Shown piece after piece: positions 1 to 7,543 of a DNA stretch of 11,845 bases. How positions within the stretch are numbered: position 1 is the first letter of the stretch; the number at the start of each line of letters is the position of its first letter. The DNA comes from CAZSWR01 sp964610885. Lineage in GTDB: Bacteria; Bacteroidota; Ignavibacteria; Kapaibacteriales; UBA2268. The DNA is taken from contig CAZSWR010000097.1 of assembly GCA_964610885.1 (NCBI GenBank), positions 1 through 11,845 of the forward strand. The letters run 5' to 3'. Below the pieces are notes generated by a model. It did not search any database, was not told the DNA's origin, and saw nothing but the letters and a program-made list of their open reading frames with translations. Made by a program: the position numbers and the translations under genes.

Positions 1-1
1 C

Positions 2-3000
2 CTCGAAGACGAAACATTCAATGTACGTTGGGCTTCCTATGGACTCGGCGACAACGCAGGAACATCGGCTGACCTTACGCTCGAATTTTCGCGCGACGGC
101 GGTACGCATTGGGCAATCGCACACGATAACCAACTTTCACTTCCCGAAGGTATGCCCCTCGACCAGGTCGATATCGAAGATGCTACAGCAATCTGGGAAC
201 CCTACAATAACGTTAACGTTATCGGATCGTACCTCGATTTGCGCGGCATCGAACCCACAGCCACCCAATACTCAAAGAATTGCCTCTTCCGCATTAGAGG
301 AACCTCGGCAAACAGCCAAAACGACATCTATGACGTATCTAATACTTTCGTGGTTGCTCCTTTCTTTGCTCTGAAAAACACAGGCAAATCAATCGTAGCA
401 ATCCCCGGAACCACAGATTTGAACCTTACCGGTGGCTCTGCAATGCTCGAAGCATGGATTCGCCCGTATCGCTATCCCACCGAAGAAGAAGGATTCTTCC
501 CGATTCTTACGAAGATGGACAGCACGACGAATACATTGCACTATGCAATGCGACTCCTCTCGACAGGCCAAATTGAATTAGCTATCCAAAACCAAGCAAC
601 TGGCGCAGTCGTTACGGCAAAGAGCGATATTAACAAACCCATCGAAGAACCGAACGTGAAACAACTCGATTCCGCTTGGTCCCACGTGGCAGCATTTGTG
701 AACCTCGCAAACGGCGTCGGTAACTCTTATGTACTCTTCTACATCGATGGTAACTACCAAAGAGTCGATTCGCTCACACAGCAATTAGGCTCGAACGTAA
801 CAGTTAATTCGACAAACACATACCCGGCATTTATCGGCTACCAACCCGGCGCAAGCTCGGCAGACGGTAAATACTTCTATGGCGAACTCAAAGAGATCCG
901 TTTCTGGAATGGCGTGCCCGCAAACATGAGCTACACCGGAACAGAACCTACTCCTCTTACAAACTTCATCCGCGGCGCTCTTGGCGTCCGTGCAAACGAA
1001 CTCAGCACCACACCGGTTGACTATACTGCAAACTTAGTTGCTGCATGGTCCTTCAATGGCGGCGCATGGGTCGAAGACAACTACGCATACAATAGCGCAA
1101 TTGCAAACAACAAATTGACAGGCAACCTGCAAGCAGTGGTAACACGCAATAACGGCGTTAGCTACACAGCAGTCGAACCTTACATTAAACTTGTCGAACC
1201 GACATTCCTCCAACAAGTTGCTAACACAGTTACGAACCTTACAGTTCGCTGGGCTGGCTTCGATTACGGAAGAAACCTCGGCCAAACAGGCGACAGAGTA
1301 GTCAATGTGCCTTCAGACCTCGAATTCTCTATCTGGGGCGGTGGCGAAACAGCACTTACACCTTACAACGCAACATCGAGCAAATACGACAACGTAGCAT
1401 ACGATCCGAATTCGTTCTCGCTTCCTTCGAACACTGCTTACAGATTTGAAGGCTTGACGAGCAAACCTTCGTCGATCCAATTTGCAGGTATCCTCAACGT
1501 AGCACTTGCCGAACCCGACAAACTTCACGACGGTTCGAAATCCGAACGTGGCCCGATCTCTGCAACACTCACAAACGCTCGCCTCAGAGTTAAGAGCCGC
1601 GCTTATGTGAACTCGATTGCACCGCTCGAATACACAACGTTCAGACATTTACGCTCCGAAGGACCGCTCTTCACGATCACACCCGCTTCGAACTTCACGG
1701 TTAGAACACTTCTCGAAGGTTTCCACGTGGGTTCTGGCGCAACAATGACCGGATCGCTCGGAACATCGCTTTCGACAAATGGTATCCGTATCAGCCTTTA
1801 CGAAAACTCGGGTGGCCTCCCCGGACGCCTCGTCAAACAAGCAGAATCCACACAAGGCTACAGCCAAGTGAATCCTTTGAATCCCTTTGTTCGTGGAGTC
1901 GAAGGTTCGGAATTCGGCAACATTCCTTTCGTCTTCACAGACGTTATCAATGGTAACTACTTCGTAGTCGTCGAACACACAAACCACTTGCCGGTTATGT
2001 CCCGCACGGTTGCTCCGTTCCTCTTCTCGGGCGACAACCTTGCCACATGGGCAATCGAATCCGGTTGGGACTTCCAATCATGGAATGGTACGAAGAATGA
2101 CGCTTCATTCTCCGCAGCGGGTTACCGCGAAACAGATCCTGCTAACTCCGATTACGGTGCTACTGGCCTAATCTACAACAATGGCCAAGCCGGATTGCAA
2201 CAAACGCAACTCGCAGCAATGGTTGCCGGCGATATCGTCCGCGACGGTATGGTCAACGCAGCTGACCGCGTGAAAGTCCGCGTGGACGCAAACGGTAACA
2301 CATACGCTTCGGACGTAACAGGCGACGGTATTGTTAACTCGACAGACCGCCAAATCGTGGACAGAAACTCCAATAGAATTTCTTCTATCGGCGATATCTT
2401 CCCCACACTCTATGGCAAAACTGCAATCTTTGTGAACGGTGGCCAATACGATATCAGCTCGGACCTCGATCCCGCTCTTGCAATGAGATTTAACGAAATA
2501 GCAAAAGCATTCGACGAAAACGGCAAAGTCGAAGAAGCACCCGAATACAAAGGCGCAACAACACAAACAGACGGCCTGGCATACCGCGTGATCGGCGAAA
2601 CCGAACTCGTTGATGGCACAGTCCGCGTGAACGTCTATATCAAAAACGAAGGCGACGAATTCGCACCAGCAAACTGTACGTTCGCAGTCAAATACGACCC
2701 GAATATGCTTGAATTCGACAAACTCACAAACATCGAAAACAGCCCCTGGAGCAACAACTCTGCAAAAGGTTATGTCGGCACGGAATATTCCGCTCCGCTC
2801 CCCAATGCAACAAATCCTCTTTCGGACGTTCGCACAGTCGAAATCGACTATGATAACTATACCCGCAAAGCTGGCGTTCTTGTTCCCTATACAAAAGCAT
2901 TGGTTGGCACATTGGTCTTCAAAGTCCGCCAAGCAAACGCTACATACAACTTCGATTGGTACAAATCGACAGCTATCTACAGAACAAATGGCGACGAAAT

Positions 3001-4186
3001 CACCGGTTTCGGTACTTTCGACCCCATCGATCCTATCAGCACAGTTCGCAAACTTACACTCACCAGCCCGAACGGCGGCGAAGTCTGGAAATCCGGCAAA
3101 TCGTATAACATTTCGTGGGTAATTCCTTCGCAAGATGCTAACGTATTGGCAGAACTTTCGACAGATAAAGGCAACACATGGACACGCATCTCTGACGTAG
3201 CAGTATTGTCATCGACAGGAAACATGGAATGGACAGCAACAAAAGTCAATTCCACAGAATGCTTGGTTCGCTTGGTCGGCGCAGATGGTACAGAATTTGA
3301 CCGCTCGAACAATGTCTTCACAATCGTTCCTCCGATTGCACAAATTACTCGCCCCGCAACTACCGATCCGGTTTATGCTGGTGGAAAGAAAGATGTCATC
3401 CGCTGGTCCGTCGAAGACGTGAAAACAGTTAAATTCGAATTCAGCGAAGACGGAACAAACAATTGGAAACCCGTAACAGCCACAGTTAACTCGGCCAATG
3501 GCCAAGTGGAATGGGTTGTCCCGATGGTTAACACCAAAAAAGCCGTCATCGTTATGAAAGACGTTGCAACAAACAGCACACTTGCAGTATCGGAACCCTT
3601 CAAGATTTTGATTGGCCAAGTTTCGTTCATTTCGCCAACAGCCGGCGAAGCAGTGAAGGTTAACACAACGAAACCGGTTCGCTGGACCAGCTCGAGCGTA
3701 TCGAACTTCGACCTCCAACTCTCGATGGATAATGGCGCAACATGGAACTTCATCGACAAGAATACAAGCGCTGCAAAAGCAATGTATTCCTGGCTCGTTC
3801 CCAACCAAAATTCCGACAATGCAATCATTCGCGCAATCTACACGAACGATCCCGAACTCGAATACGCCCGTACGGCTAACTTCAAGATCACAGGATTCGT
3901 TGGCGCAGAAGAAGAAAACCTCATGTTCACAGTCAACGAACCGACACCTAATCCGTTCTCGACCCAAACTGTGGTTAGCTTCAATCTTCCCAAGGCCAGC
4001 ACTGTTTACGCAACAGTATTCAATGCAGCCGGCGTGAAAGTTGCAGAACTCGCAAATGGCGCAATGTTCCCCGCAGGTGAAAACTCGGTGAAATTTGAAT
4101 CCGGCGTCCTCGCATCTGGCGTGTACTACATCCGCATCACAGCAGGTGGAAACACACTCGTTCGCGAAGCAGTTCTCACCAAATAA
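2..4186 (+). CDS. Giant modular surface protein with T9SS sorting domain (5'-partial)
   Basis: The frame is open from base 2, so the gene begins upstream; the first ATG (152) is internal. The 1394 residues seen are Asn/Thr/Ala-rich. In order: an Ig-like module (1-120, VRWAS near 8); a LamG/concanavalin-like domain (about 122-310, with MLEAWIRPY, WSHVAAFV and GELKEIRFWNG); another module start (about 394-427, VRWAG); a dockerin-like pair of calcium loops (D744-D755 and D771-D782, DxxxDGxxNxxD); a cohesin-like beta domain (about 857-1013); three Ig-like modules (about 1016-1108, 1112-1200, 1206-1297) sharing [VI]xW and LSxDxGxxW; and a type-A T9SS sorting domain (about 1308-1394, PNPF at 1316, SGVYYIRI at 1372, final VLTK). 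It is expected to cross the outer membrane through the type IX machinery and be released or anchored at the surface. Its role is unknown; adhesion or glycan binding is inferred from the domains. Codon use is strongly biased and unlike the genes on the right. Confidence 0.93.
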   Translation, partial: LEDETFNVRWASYGLGDNAGTSADLTLEFSRDGGTHWAIAHDNQLSLPEGMPLDQVDIEDATAIWEPYNNVNVIGSYLDLRGIEPTATQYSKNCLFRIRGTSANSQNDIYDVSNTFVVAPFFALKNTGKSIVAIPGTTDLNLTGGSAMLEAWIRPYRYPTEEEGFFPILTKMDSTTNTLHYAMRLLSTGQIELAIQNQATGAVVTAKSDINKPIEEPNVKQLDSAWSHVAAFVNLANGVGNSYVLFYIDGNYQRVDSLTQQLGSNVTVNSTNTYPAFIGYQPGASSADGKYFYGELKEIRFWNGVPANMSYTGTEPTPLTNFIRGALGVRANELSTTPVDYTANLVAAWSFNGGAWVEDNYAYNSAIANNKLTGNLQAVVTRNNGVSYTAVEPYIKLVEPTFLQQVANTVTNLTVRWAGFDYGRNLGQTGDRVVNVPSDLEFSIWGGGETALTPYNATSSKYDNVAYDPNSFSLPSNTAYRFEGLTSKPSSIQFAGILNVALAEPDKLHDGSKSERGPISATLTNARLRVKSRAYVNSIAPLEYTTFRHLRSEGPLFTITPASNFTVRTLLEGFHVGSGATMTGSLGTSLSTNGIRISLYENSGGLPGRLVKQAESTQGYSQVNPLNPFVRGVEGSEFGNIPFVFTDVINGNYFVVVEHTNHLPVMSRTVAPFLFSGDNLATWAIESGWDFQSWNGTKNDASFSAAGYRETDPANSDYGATGLIYNNGQAGLQQTQLAAMVAGDIVRDGMVNAADRVKVRVDANGNTYASDVTGDGIVNSTDRQIVDRNSNRISSIGDIFPTLYGKTAIFVNGGQYDISSDLDPALAMRFNEIAKAFDENGKVEEAPEYKGATTQTDGLAYRVIGETELVDGTVRVNVYIKNEGDEFAPANCTFAVKYDPNMLEFDKLTNIENSPWSNNSAKGYVGTEYSAPLPNATNPLSDVRTVEIDYDNYTRKAGVLVPYTKALVGTLVFKVRQANATYNFDWYKSTAIYRTNGDEITGFGTFDPIDPISTVRKLTLTSPNGGEVWKSGKSYNISWVIPSQDANVLAELSTDKGNTWTRISDVAVLSSTGNMEWTATKVNSTECLVRLVGADGTEFDRSNNVFTIVPPIAQITRPATTDPVYAGGKKDVIRWSVEDVKTVKFEFSEDGTNNWKPVTATVNSANGQVEWVVPMVNTKKAVIVMKDVATNSTLAVSEPFKILIGQVSFISPTAGEAVKVNTTKPVRWTSSSVSNFDLQLSMDNGATWNFIDKNTSAAKAMYSWLVPNQNSDNAIIRAIYTNDPELEYARTANFKITGFVGAEEENLMFTVNEPTPNPFSTQTVVSFNLPKASTVYATVFNAAGVKVAELANGAMFPAGENSVKFESGVLASGVYYIRITAGGNTLVREAVLTK

Positions 4187-4223
4187 TTTCCGAGCCTGTT
4201 CAATCTGTCCAAGGTTGAATGAA

Positions 4224-4266
4224 AAATCCCGCCCCCATCCGAAAGGTAAGGGCGGGATTTCTTTTT
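4224..4266 (+). terminator. Intrinsic terminator of the surface-protein gene
   Basis: An 11-bp perfect stem pairs AAATCCCGCCC (4224-4234) with GGGCGGGATTT (4250-4260) across a 15-base loop, followed by CTTTTT. It lies 38 bases after the stop codon. The A-run before the stem could also let it stop transcription on the opposite strand. Confidence 0.88.
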
Positions 4267-4372
4267 GTAGTAAGTCGAATATGTTGGAAGTTTGAAGAGT
4301 TCATTCGAGGTTTGATCAAATACCGAAGGCGTGATATGCTTACATCGATTGCAAGTTGGAATATCAGATTTT

Positions 4373-4400
4373 GTCATTCGCGCGCAGTCGGGAATCTCAT
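4373..4400. repeat. Decayed REP-like palindrome
   Basis: The stretch resembles the widespread intergenic palindrome CATTCCCGCGCAGGCGGGAATC, here with two substitutions that weaken the stem (outer ATTC at 4376-4379 pairs with GAAT at 4392-4395). Recognition is by memory of the motif, not by alignment, so confidence is low. Confidence 0.35.
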
Positions 4401-4520
4401 CTTTATGTTATTAGTTCTTCTGAGGGCACTGATCTTATCGAAGTGTCTCGCCGGCGGGGAGGGAATGGAGAAAGAAATTATGTTATATGTATTGAGGTAA
4501 GTCATTGAAATATCAACAAA

Positions 4521-4548
4521 TCCCCCAACCCCCTTTGCCAAAGGGGGC
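4521..4548. repeat. CCCCC-rich intergenic hairpin
   Basis: CCCCCTTT (4529-4536) pairs perfectly with AAAGGGGG (4540-4547) over a 3-base loop, preceded by TCCCCCAA. The motif TCCCCCAACCCCCTTT followed by its complement is typical of dispersed REP-like repeats. There is no T-run, so it is not a classical terminator. Confidence 0.55.
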
Positions 4549-4744
4549 TATAGACAGATACGTGCTAATACATTGATAATATTATAGATGGCACTTCTGA
4601 TGAAAACTCTCCATTCCGAAAAAAGCAATTGTTTATTATGTATTTTCCGATTATTTCCTTATTTTGTATCAAATAATCTGGCTCGATTGCGAGCCTCAAG
4701 CCAACATAGAAAGTTCAATCTTATACTGTATTAGTTGAAACATT

Positions 4745-6223
4745 ATGAATCAGAAAAATAACACGGTTAGGTGCACAAATTGCGGGGCGGAAATTGACGT
4801 CAACCAGGCGCTTGCCCAACAAATGGAATCGGCGCTGCGCCACGAATACGACCAGAAAGCAATGGCTCGCGATGCCGAATTGCAAGAGCAAACCAGGGAG
4901 CTAAACTCGATCAAAGAAGCGCTGCTGCGCGAGAAAACCGAAATGGAATCGAAGTTGGCCTCGGAAATCAAGGCGAAAGTTACCGAAGAGAGCCGGCGCT
5001 TAGAAAAGGAGATTCAGGAAAAGTACGACAAAGAGAACTCCGCCGGACTCGAAGCGCTGAAGAAGGAGCTTAACGAGAAAAGTGAGCAACTGCGCGAATT
5101 GAACAAAACCAAGATCGAATTGGAATCTTTGCGCCGCGAAAAGGATGAAATCAGAGAAATGACCATCCTCGAAAAAGAGAAAGAGATGAACGACAGAATT
5201 CGTGAAATTGCGCTCAAAACCGAAAAAGCAGTAGCCGAGCGAGTCCGCAGCGAAAGCGATACGCAATTGGAATCTCTGCGCCGCGAATTGGAAGAGAAAT
5301 CGACACAGCTGCGCGAATTGAACAAAGCAAAGGCCGAAATCGAAACCCTGCGCCGCGAGAAAGACGGGCTGCGCGAGCAAATCGCCTTCGAGAAAGAACA
5401 AGAGCTGAACGAAGTGCTCCGAAAAGAGAAAATACTGATCCGCGAACAGGCAGACAAAGAACACGAAATGCGCATGCTCGAAAAGGAAAAACAACTCGAA
5501 GACCAGAAACGGCTGATCGAGGAAATGCAACGTAAAGCGAACCAAGGTTCGATGCAGCTTCAGGGCGAAGTGCAAGAATTGGCCCTCGAGGCCACTCTGA
5601 AGCAACTTTTTCCATTCGACCAGATCGAGGAGGTGGCCAAAGGCGTTCGCGGTGCAGACGTGGTGCAGACCGTCAGGAACAGAATCGGCGAGGCCTGCGG
5701 GAAAATACTTTACGAAAGCAAACGCACCAAAGCATTCTCGAACGAATGGATAAATAAGCTCAAAGCGGACGCGATTGCCGAGAAGGCCGACGTTTGCGTC
5801 ATCGTTACCGAAGCAATGCCCGATGGGATTGATGGCATCGGCAGCAAGGACGGCGTCTGGATCTGTTCGGTGAATCTATACAAGGGATTGGTGATCGTGC
5901 TGCGAGACAGCTTAATGAAAATCTCAGATGCTTTCGCCTCGCAGACCAACAAAGGCGAGAAAATGCAAATGCTATACGACTACCTGATGGGCAACGAATT
6001 CCGTATGCAAGTGAGCGCAATCATCGAAGGCTTCACCGAACTGCACAACAGCTACACCCAAGAGCGCCGCGCCATGGAGCGCATCTGGAAGCAACGCGAA
6101 AAGCAATTGGAGAAAGTGCTGCTGAACACTAACCATTTCATCGGGGCAGTGCAGGGAATCGCAGGGAATTCTATTGCCGGGCTGAACCTGATCGGCGCGT
6201 CGGACAATATATTGGAAGATTGA
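4745..6223 (+). CDS. DUF2130 coiled-coil protein with zinc-ribbon-like N-terminus
   Basis: The 492-residue protein starts with a CxxC knuckle (C10-C13, in RCTNCGAEIDVNQAL), continues as a charged coiled coil from about 25 to 270, and ends in a globular domain (about 285-475). That domain carries the features I associate with DUF2130: TKAFSNEWINKLKAD, an EKADVCVIVTEAMP strand, DGVWICS, GEKMQMLYDYLMGNEFR and RRAMERIWKQREKQLEKVL. Cytoplasmic; molecular function is not established for this family, and the coiled coil plus C-terminal domain is loosely reminiscent of RmuC-type proteins. Residues 102-174 and 175-247 are an in-frame duplication. The ATG at 4745 gives the full CxxC motif; no Shine-Dalgarno is visible. 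The gene is alone between repeat-filled gaps, so context gives no hint of its job. Confidence 0.9.
   Translation: MNQKNNTVRCTNCGAEIDVNQALAQQMESALRHEYDQKAMARDAELQEQTRELNSIKEALLREKTEMESKLASEIKAKVTEESRRLEKEIQEKYDKENSAGLEALKKELNEKSEQLRELNKTKIELESLRREKDEIREMTILEKEKEMNDRIREIALKTEKAVAERVRSESDTQLESLRRELEEKSTQLRELNKAKAEIETLRREKDGLREQIAFEKEQELNEVLRKEKILIREQADKEHEMRMLEKEKQLEDQKRLIEEMQRKANQGSMQLQGEVQELALEATLKQLFPFDQIEEVAKGVRGADVVQTVRNRIGEACGKILYESKRTKAFSNEWINKLKADAIAEKADVCVIVTEAMPDGIDGIGSKDGVWICSVNLYKGLVIVLRDSLMKISDAFASQTNKGEKMQMLYDYLMGNEFRMQVSAIIEGFTELHNSYTQERRAMERIWKQREKQLEKVLLNTNHFIGAVQGIAGNSIAGLNLIGASDNILED
5048..5485 (+). repeat. In-frame tandem duplication (about 219 bp) inside the DUF2130 gene
   Basis: CTGCGCGAATTGAACAAA occurs identically at 5090-5107 and 5309-5326, an offset of 219 bases (73 codons). 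Protein blocks around it align along their length: LEALKKELNEKSEQLRELNK against LESLRRELEEKSTQLRELNK, then SLRREKDEIRE against TLRREKDGLRE. Outside the core the copies have diverged. The shift of 73 residues is not a multiple of seven, implying one stutter in the heptad pattern. Confidence 0.75.
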
Positions 6224-6262
6224 TACTATGTCGTATTACATGGGTAAGATATTTGAATTAAA

Positions 6263-6340
6263 AACCACCCCTTAAAGTCCCCTGCTTGCCAAGGAGGGGA
6301 TGAGAAATCCTTTGCGCAGCGAAGGGTTTCTGGGGTGGTT
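6263..6340. repeat. Compound palindromic repeat A (outer stem with two inner hairpins)
   Basis: AACCACCCC (6263-6271) pairs with GGGGTGGTT (6332-6340). Between them lie two smaller hairpins: TCCCC (6278-6282) with GGGGA (6296-6300), and AAATCCTTTGC against GCGAAGGGTTT (6305-6329) with G-T pairs. The whole can fold as a three-way junction on either strand. It sits 39 bases after the DUF2130 stop and could act as a transcription barrier, but has no T-run. Confidence 0.7.
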
Positions 6341-6430
6341 AGAAATCTTAGGCGCGAGAAGAAAACTTTAAGATTCAAGAGCCAGGAAGATTGATATTTA
6401 TCCTGTGTTTTTCACTAAAATATGAAATTG

Positions 6431-6535
6431 CCCTCATCCCCAGCCCTTCTCCCGACGGGAGAAGGGAGTAAGAAAACGTTTTTTTTATGGAAGTCCCTTT
6501 CGCCCTTTGGGAGAAAGGGATTTAGGGATTGAGGG
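6431..6535. repeat. Compound palindromic repeat B (same architecture as A)
   Basis: CCCTCATCCC near 6431-6440 pairs imperfectly with GGGATTGAGGG (6525-6535). Inside are a perfect 10-bp hairpin, CCCTTCTCCC (6444-6453) with GGGAGAAGGG (6457-6466) over GAC, and a second hairpin, TCCCTTTC (6494-6501) with GAAAGGGA (6513-6520), separated by an A/T-rich joint with a T-run (6479-6486). The CCCTCATCCCC...CCCTTCTCCC motif resembles dispersed repeats known from many bacterial genomes. Confidence 0.72.
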
Positions 6536-6648
6536 TTTTTCTAACGAACTTTTTGGGTTTATATATCATTGCTGAAATATTCATGTGCTCCTAAATAATT
6601 GTTTAGTTTGCCTTAGCAATAAAAAGGCATCTTTTCAGTTTATATACT

Positions 6649-7215
6649 GTGAAGAAGCGCATTGATTTTTGCGCAAAAAGTTGGAGAGTTTGGAAGGCAT
6701 TCGGTTTGGAAGGATCGGCAATATTTTTTATAGTTTTGGGCGTATTGGCGGTGGCCAGTGCGGTCTTCACCATATCGGCAAAGAATCCGGTGGCATCGGC
6801 TATCGGGCTAATATTCCATTTCTTCATGCTGTCAGGCCTTTACCTGACGCTACAGGCGCAGTTCATTGCGGCGGCGCAGGTGCTTGTCTATGCCGGGGCG
6901 ATAATGGTGCTTGTGGTGTTTGTGGTGATGTTGCTGAACTTGGGCGACGAAGAGAAACTGCACGAAAAGTCCACCACGCGGCGAGTTTTCTCGGTTGCGC
7001 TGGCCGTGGCGCTATTGACGCAGATCGGCGGCGCGGTGATTTCGCTCCCGCAATACCGGACGCATCTCGCGTCGAATTCGGCCGCCCAGGGCAGCCCCGA
7101 AGGAATTGCCGATGTTTTATTTACGAACTATATAGTGCCATTCGAGGCGATTGGCATATTGCTCACAGCGGCGATTGTCGGCTCTGTCGTTTTGGCAAAG
7201 AAGAGGATTGACTAA
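6649..7215 (+). CDS. nuoJ: NADH-quinone oxidoreductase subunit J (complex I)
   Basis: This inner-membrane subunit of proton-pumping NADH dehydrogenase is 188 residues long, close to the usual size. Five hydrophobic segments lie at about 23-42, 48-68, 74-98, 112-133 and 164-184. The family signature AAQVLVYAGAIMVLVVFVVM (76-95) is the third helix, which carries the pi-bulge in known structures; the C-terminal NYIVPFEAIGILLTAAIVGS matches the last conserved helix. The start chosen is GTG at 6649 with no Shine-Dalgarno; it leaves a basic 20-residue leader longer than usual, so a start nearer the first helix (for example TTG 6706) is possible. It is followed at once by nuoK. No other nuo gene is in the window; the usual neighbours (nuoI upstream, nuoL downstream) are missing. 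Confidence 0.93.
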   Translation: MKKRIDFCAKSWRVWKAFGLEGSAIFFIVLGVLAVASAVFTISAKNPVASAIGLIFHFFMLSGLYLTLQAQFIAAAQVLVYAGAIMVLVVFVVMLLNLGDEEKLHEKSTTRRVFSVALAVALLTQIGGAVISLPQYRTHLASNSAAQGSPEGIADVLFTNYIVPFEAIGILLTAAIVGSVVLAKKRID

Positions 7216-7218
7216 GGA
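7214..7218 (+). promoter_or_regulatory. Ribosome-binding site deciding the nuoK start
   Basis: AAGGA overlaps the nuoJ stop codon and lies 7 bases before the ATG at 7226. The alternative ATG at 7220 is only one base away from it, which favours 7226. Confidence 0.55.
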
Positions 7219-7225
7219 TATGGAA

Positions 7226-7537
7226 ATGCTTGAATCGATACCATTGGAATACTATCTGGCGCTTTCGGCGATTCTTTTCTGCATCGGCGTGGTCGGAGTG
7301 ATCTCGCGTAGGAATGCGATTATTGTTTTTATGTCGATCGAATTGATGCTGAACGCAGTCAATCTGACGCTGGTAGCCTTTTCGTCGTTCTTGGGGAACG
7401 CTGAGGGCCAGATTTTTGTCTTTTTCGTGATGTGCGTTGCAGCTGCCGAGGCCGCCGTTGGCCTTGCGATCATTTTGGCTCTCTTCCGCAAGAAGAAAAC
7501 GGTTTACGTGGACGAAGTGAACGTTATGAAATGGTAG
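7226..7537 (+). CDS. nuoK: NADH-quinone oxidoreductase subunit K (complex I)
   Basis: A 103-residue three-helix inner-membrane subunit of complex I (homologous to Mrp antiporter subunit C), of typical length. SRRNAIIVFMSIELMLNAVN (28-47) and GQIFVFFVMCVAAAEAAVGL (61-80) are the conserved blocks, with the two membrane glutamates E39 and E75 spaced 36 apart as in E. coli E36 and E72; the tail VDEVNVMKW is also typical. The start at 7226 is preferred because AAGGA at 7214-7218 is well spaced; ATG 7220 in the same frame adds two residues. The gene is translationally close to nuoJ (10 bases between stop and start), so the pair is one operon. The downstream neighbour is not nuoL but a nucleotidyltransferase, 6 bases later. 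Confidence 0.95.
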   Translation: MLESIPLEYYLALSAILFCIGVVGVISRRNAIIVFMSIELMLNAVNLTLVAFSSFLGNAEGQIFVFFVMCVAAAEAAVGLAIILALFRKKKTVYVDEVNVMKW

Positions 7538-7543
7538 TATAAA

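Larger units (their letters stand above)
4187..4744. other. Gene-free gap between surface protein and DUF2130 gene
   Basis: This 558-base gap holds the terminator at 4224-4266, a decayed REP-like palindrome at 4373-4400 and a C/G hairpin at 4521-4548. The open frame of 93 codons at 4219-4500 overlaps the terminator and the palindrome and resembles no known protein. AT-rich DNA from about 4560 to 4744 probably carries the promoter of the next gene, but no clear promoter motif or ribosome-binding site was found before the ATG at 4745. Confidence 0.6.
6224..6648. other. Gene-free gap before nuoJ, filled by two palindromic elements
   Basis: The 425-base gap has no plausible gene. It holds the two compound palindromes at 6263-6340 and 6431-6535, then about 110 bases of AT-rich DNA up to the nuoJ start. 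That AT-rich part is the likely promoter area; I did not find a convincing motif there. Confidence 0.65.

Noticed and set aside
2168..3133. Antisense open frame of 321 codons inside the surface-protein gene
   Set aside because: Its codons lie exactly over the forward codons, so it stays open only because the real gene avoids TTA, CTA and TCA. The product is Cys/Val/Phe-rich with no recognisable domain. The same holds for the other antisense frames there (1649-2077, 3209-3967).
152..4186. ATG at 152 as start of the surface protein
   Set aside because: The frame is open to base 2 and the upstream residues continue an Ig-like module (VRWAS, LEFSRDGGTHW), so the gene runs in from the left.
4219..4500. 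Small open frame of 93 codons after the surface protein
   Set aside because: It runs through the terminator hairpin and a palindromic relic, and its product has no recognisable features.
6669..7211. Overlapping 180-codon plus-strand frame within nuoJ
   Set aside because: It is a shadow in another frame; the nuoJ frame has the conserved membrane helices and family motifs.
7151..7225. Upstream extension of nuoK into nuoJ
   Set aside because: The extra N-terminal residues are not part of NuoK proteins; the AAGGA at 7214-7218 and family length support a start at 7226.
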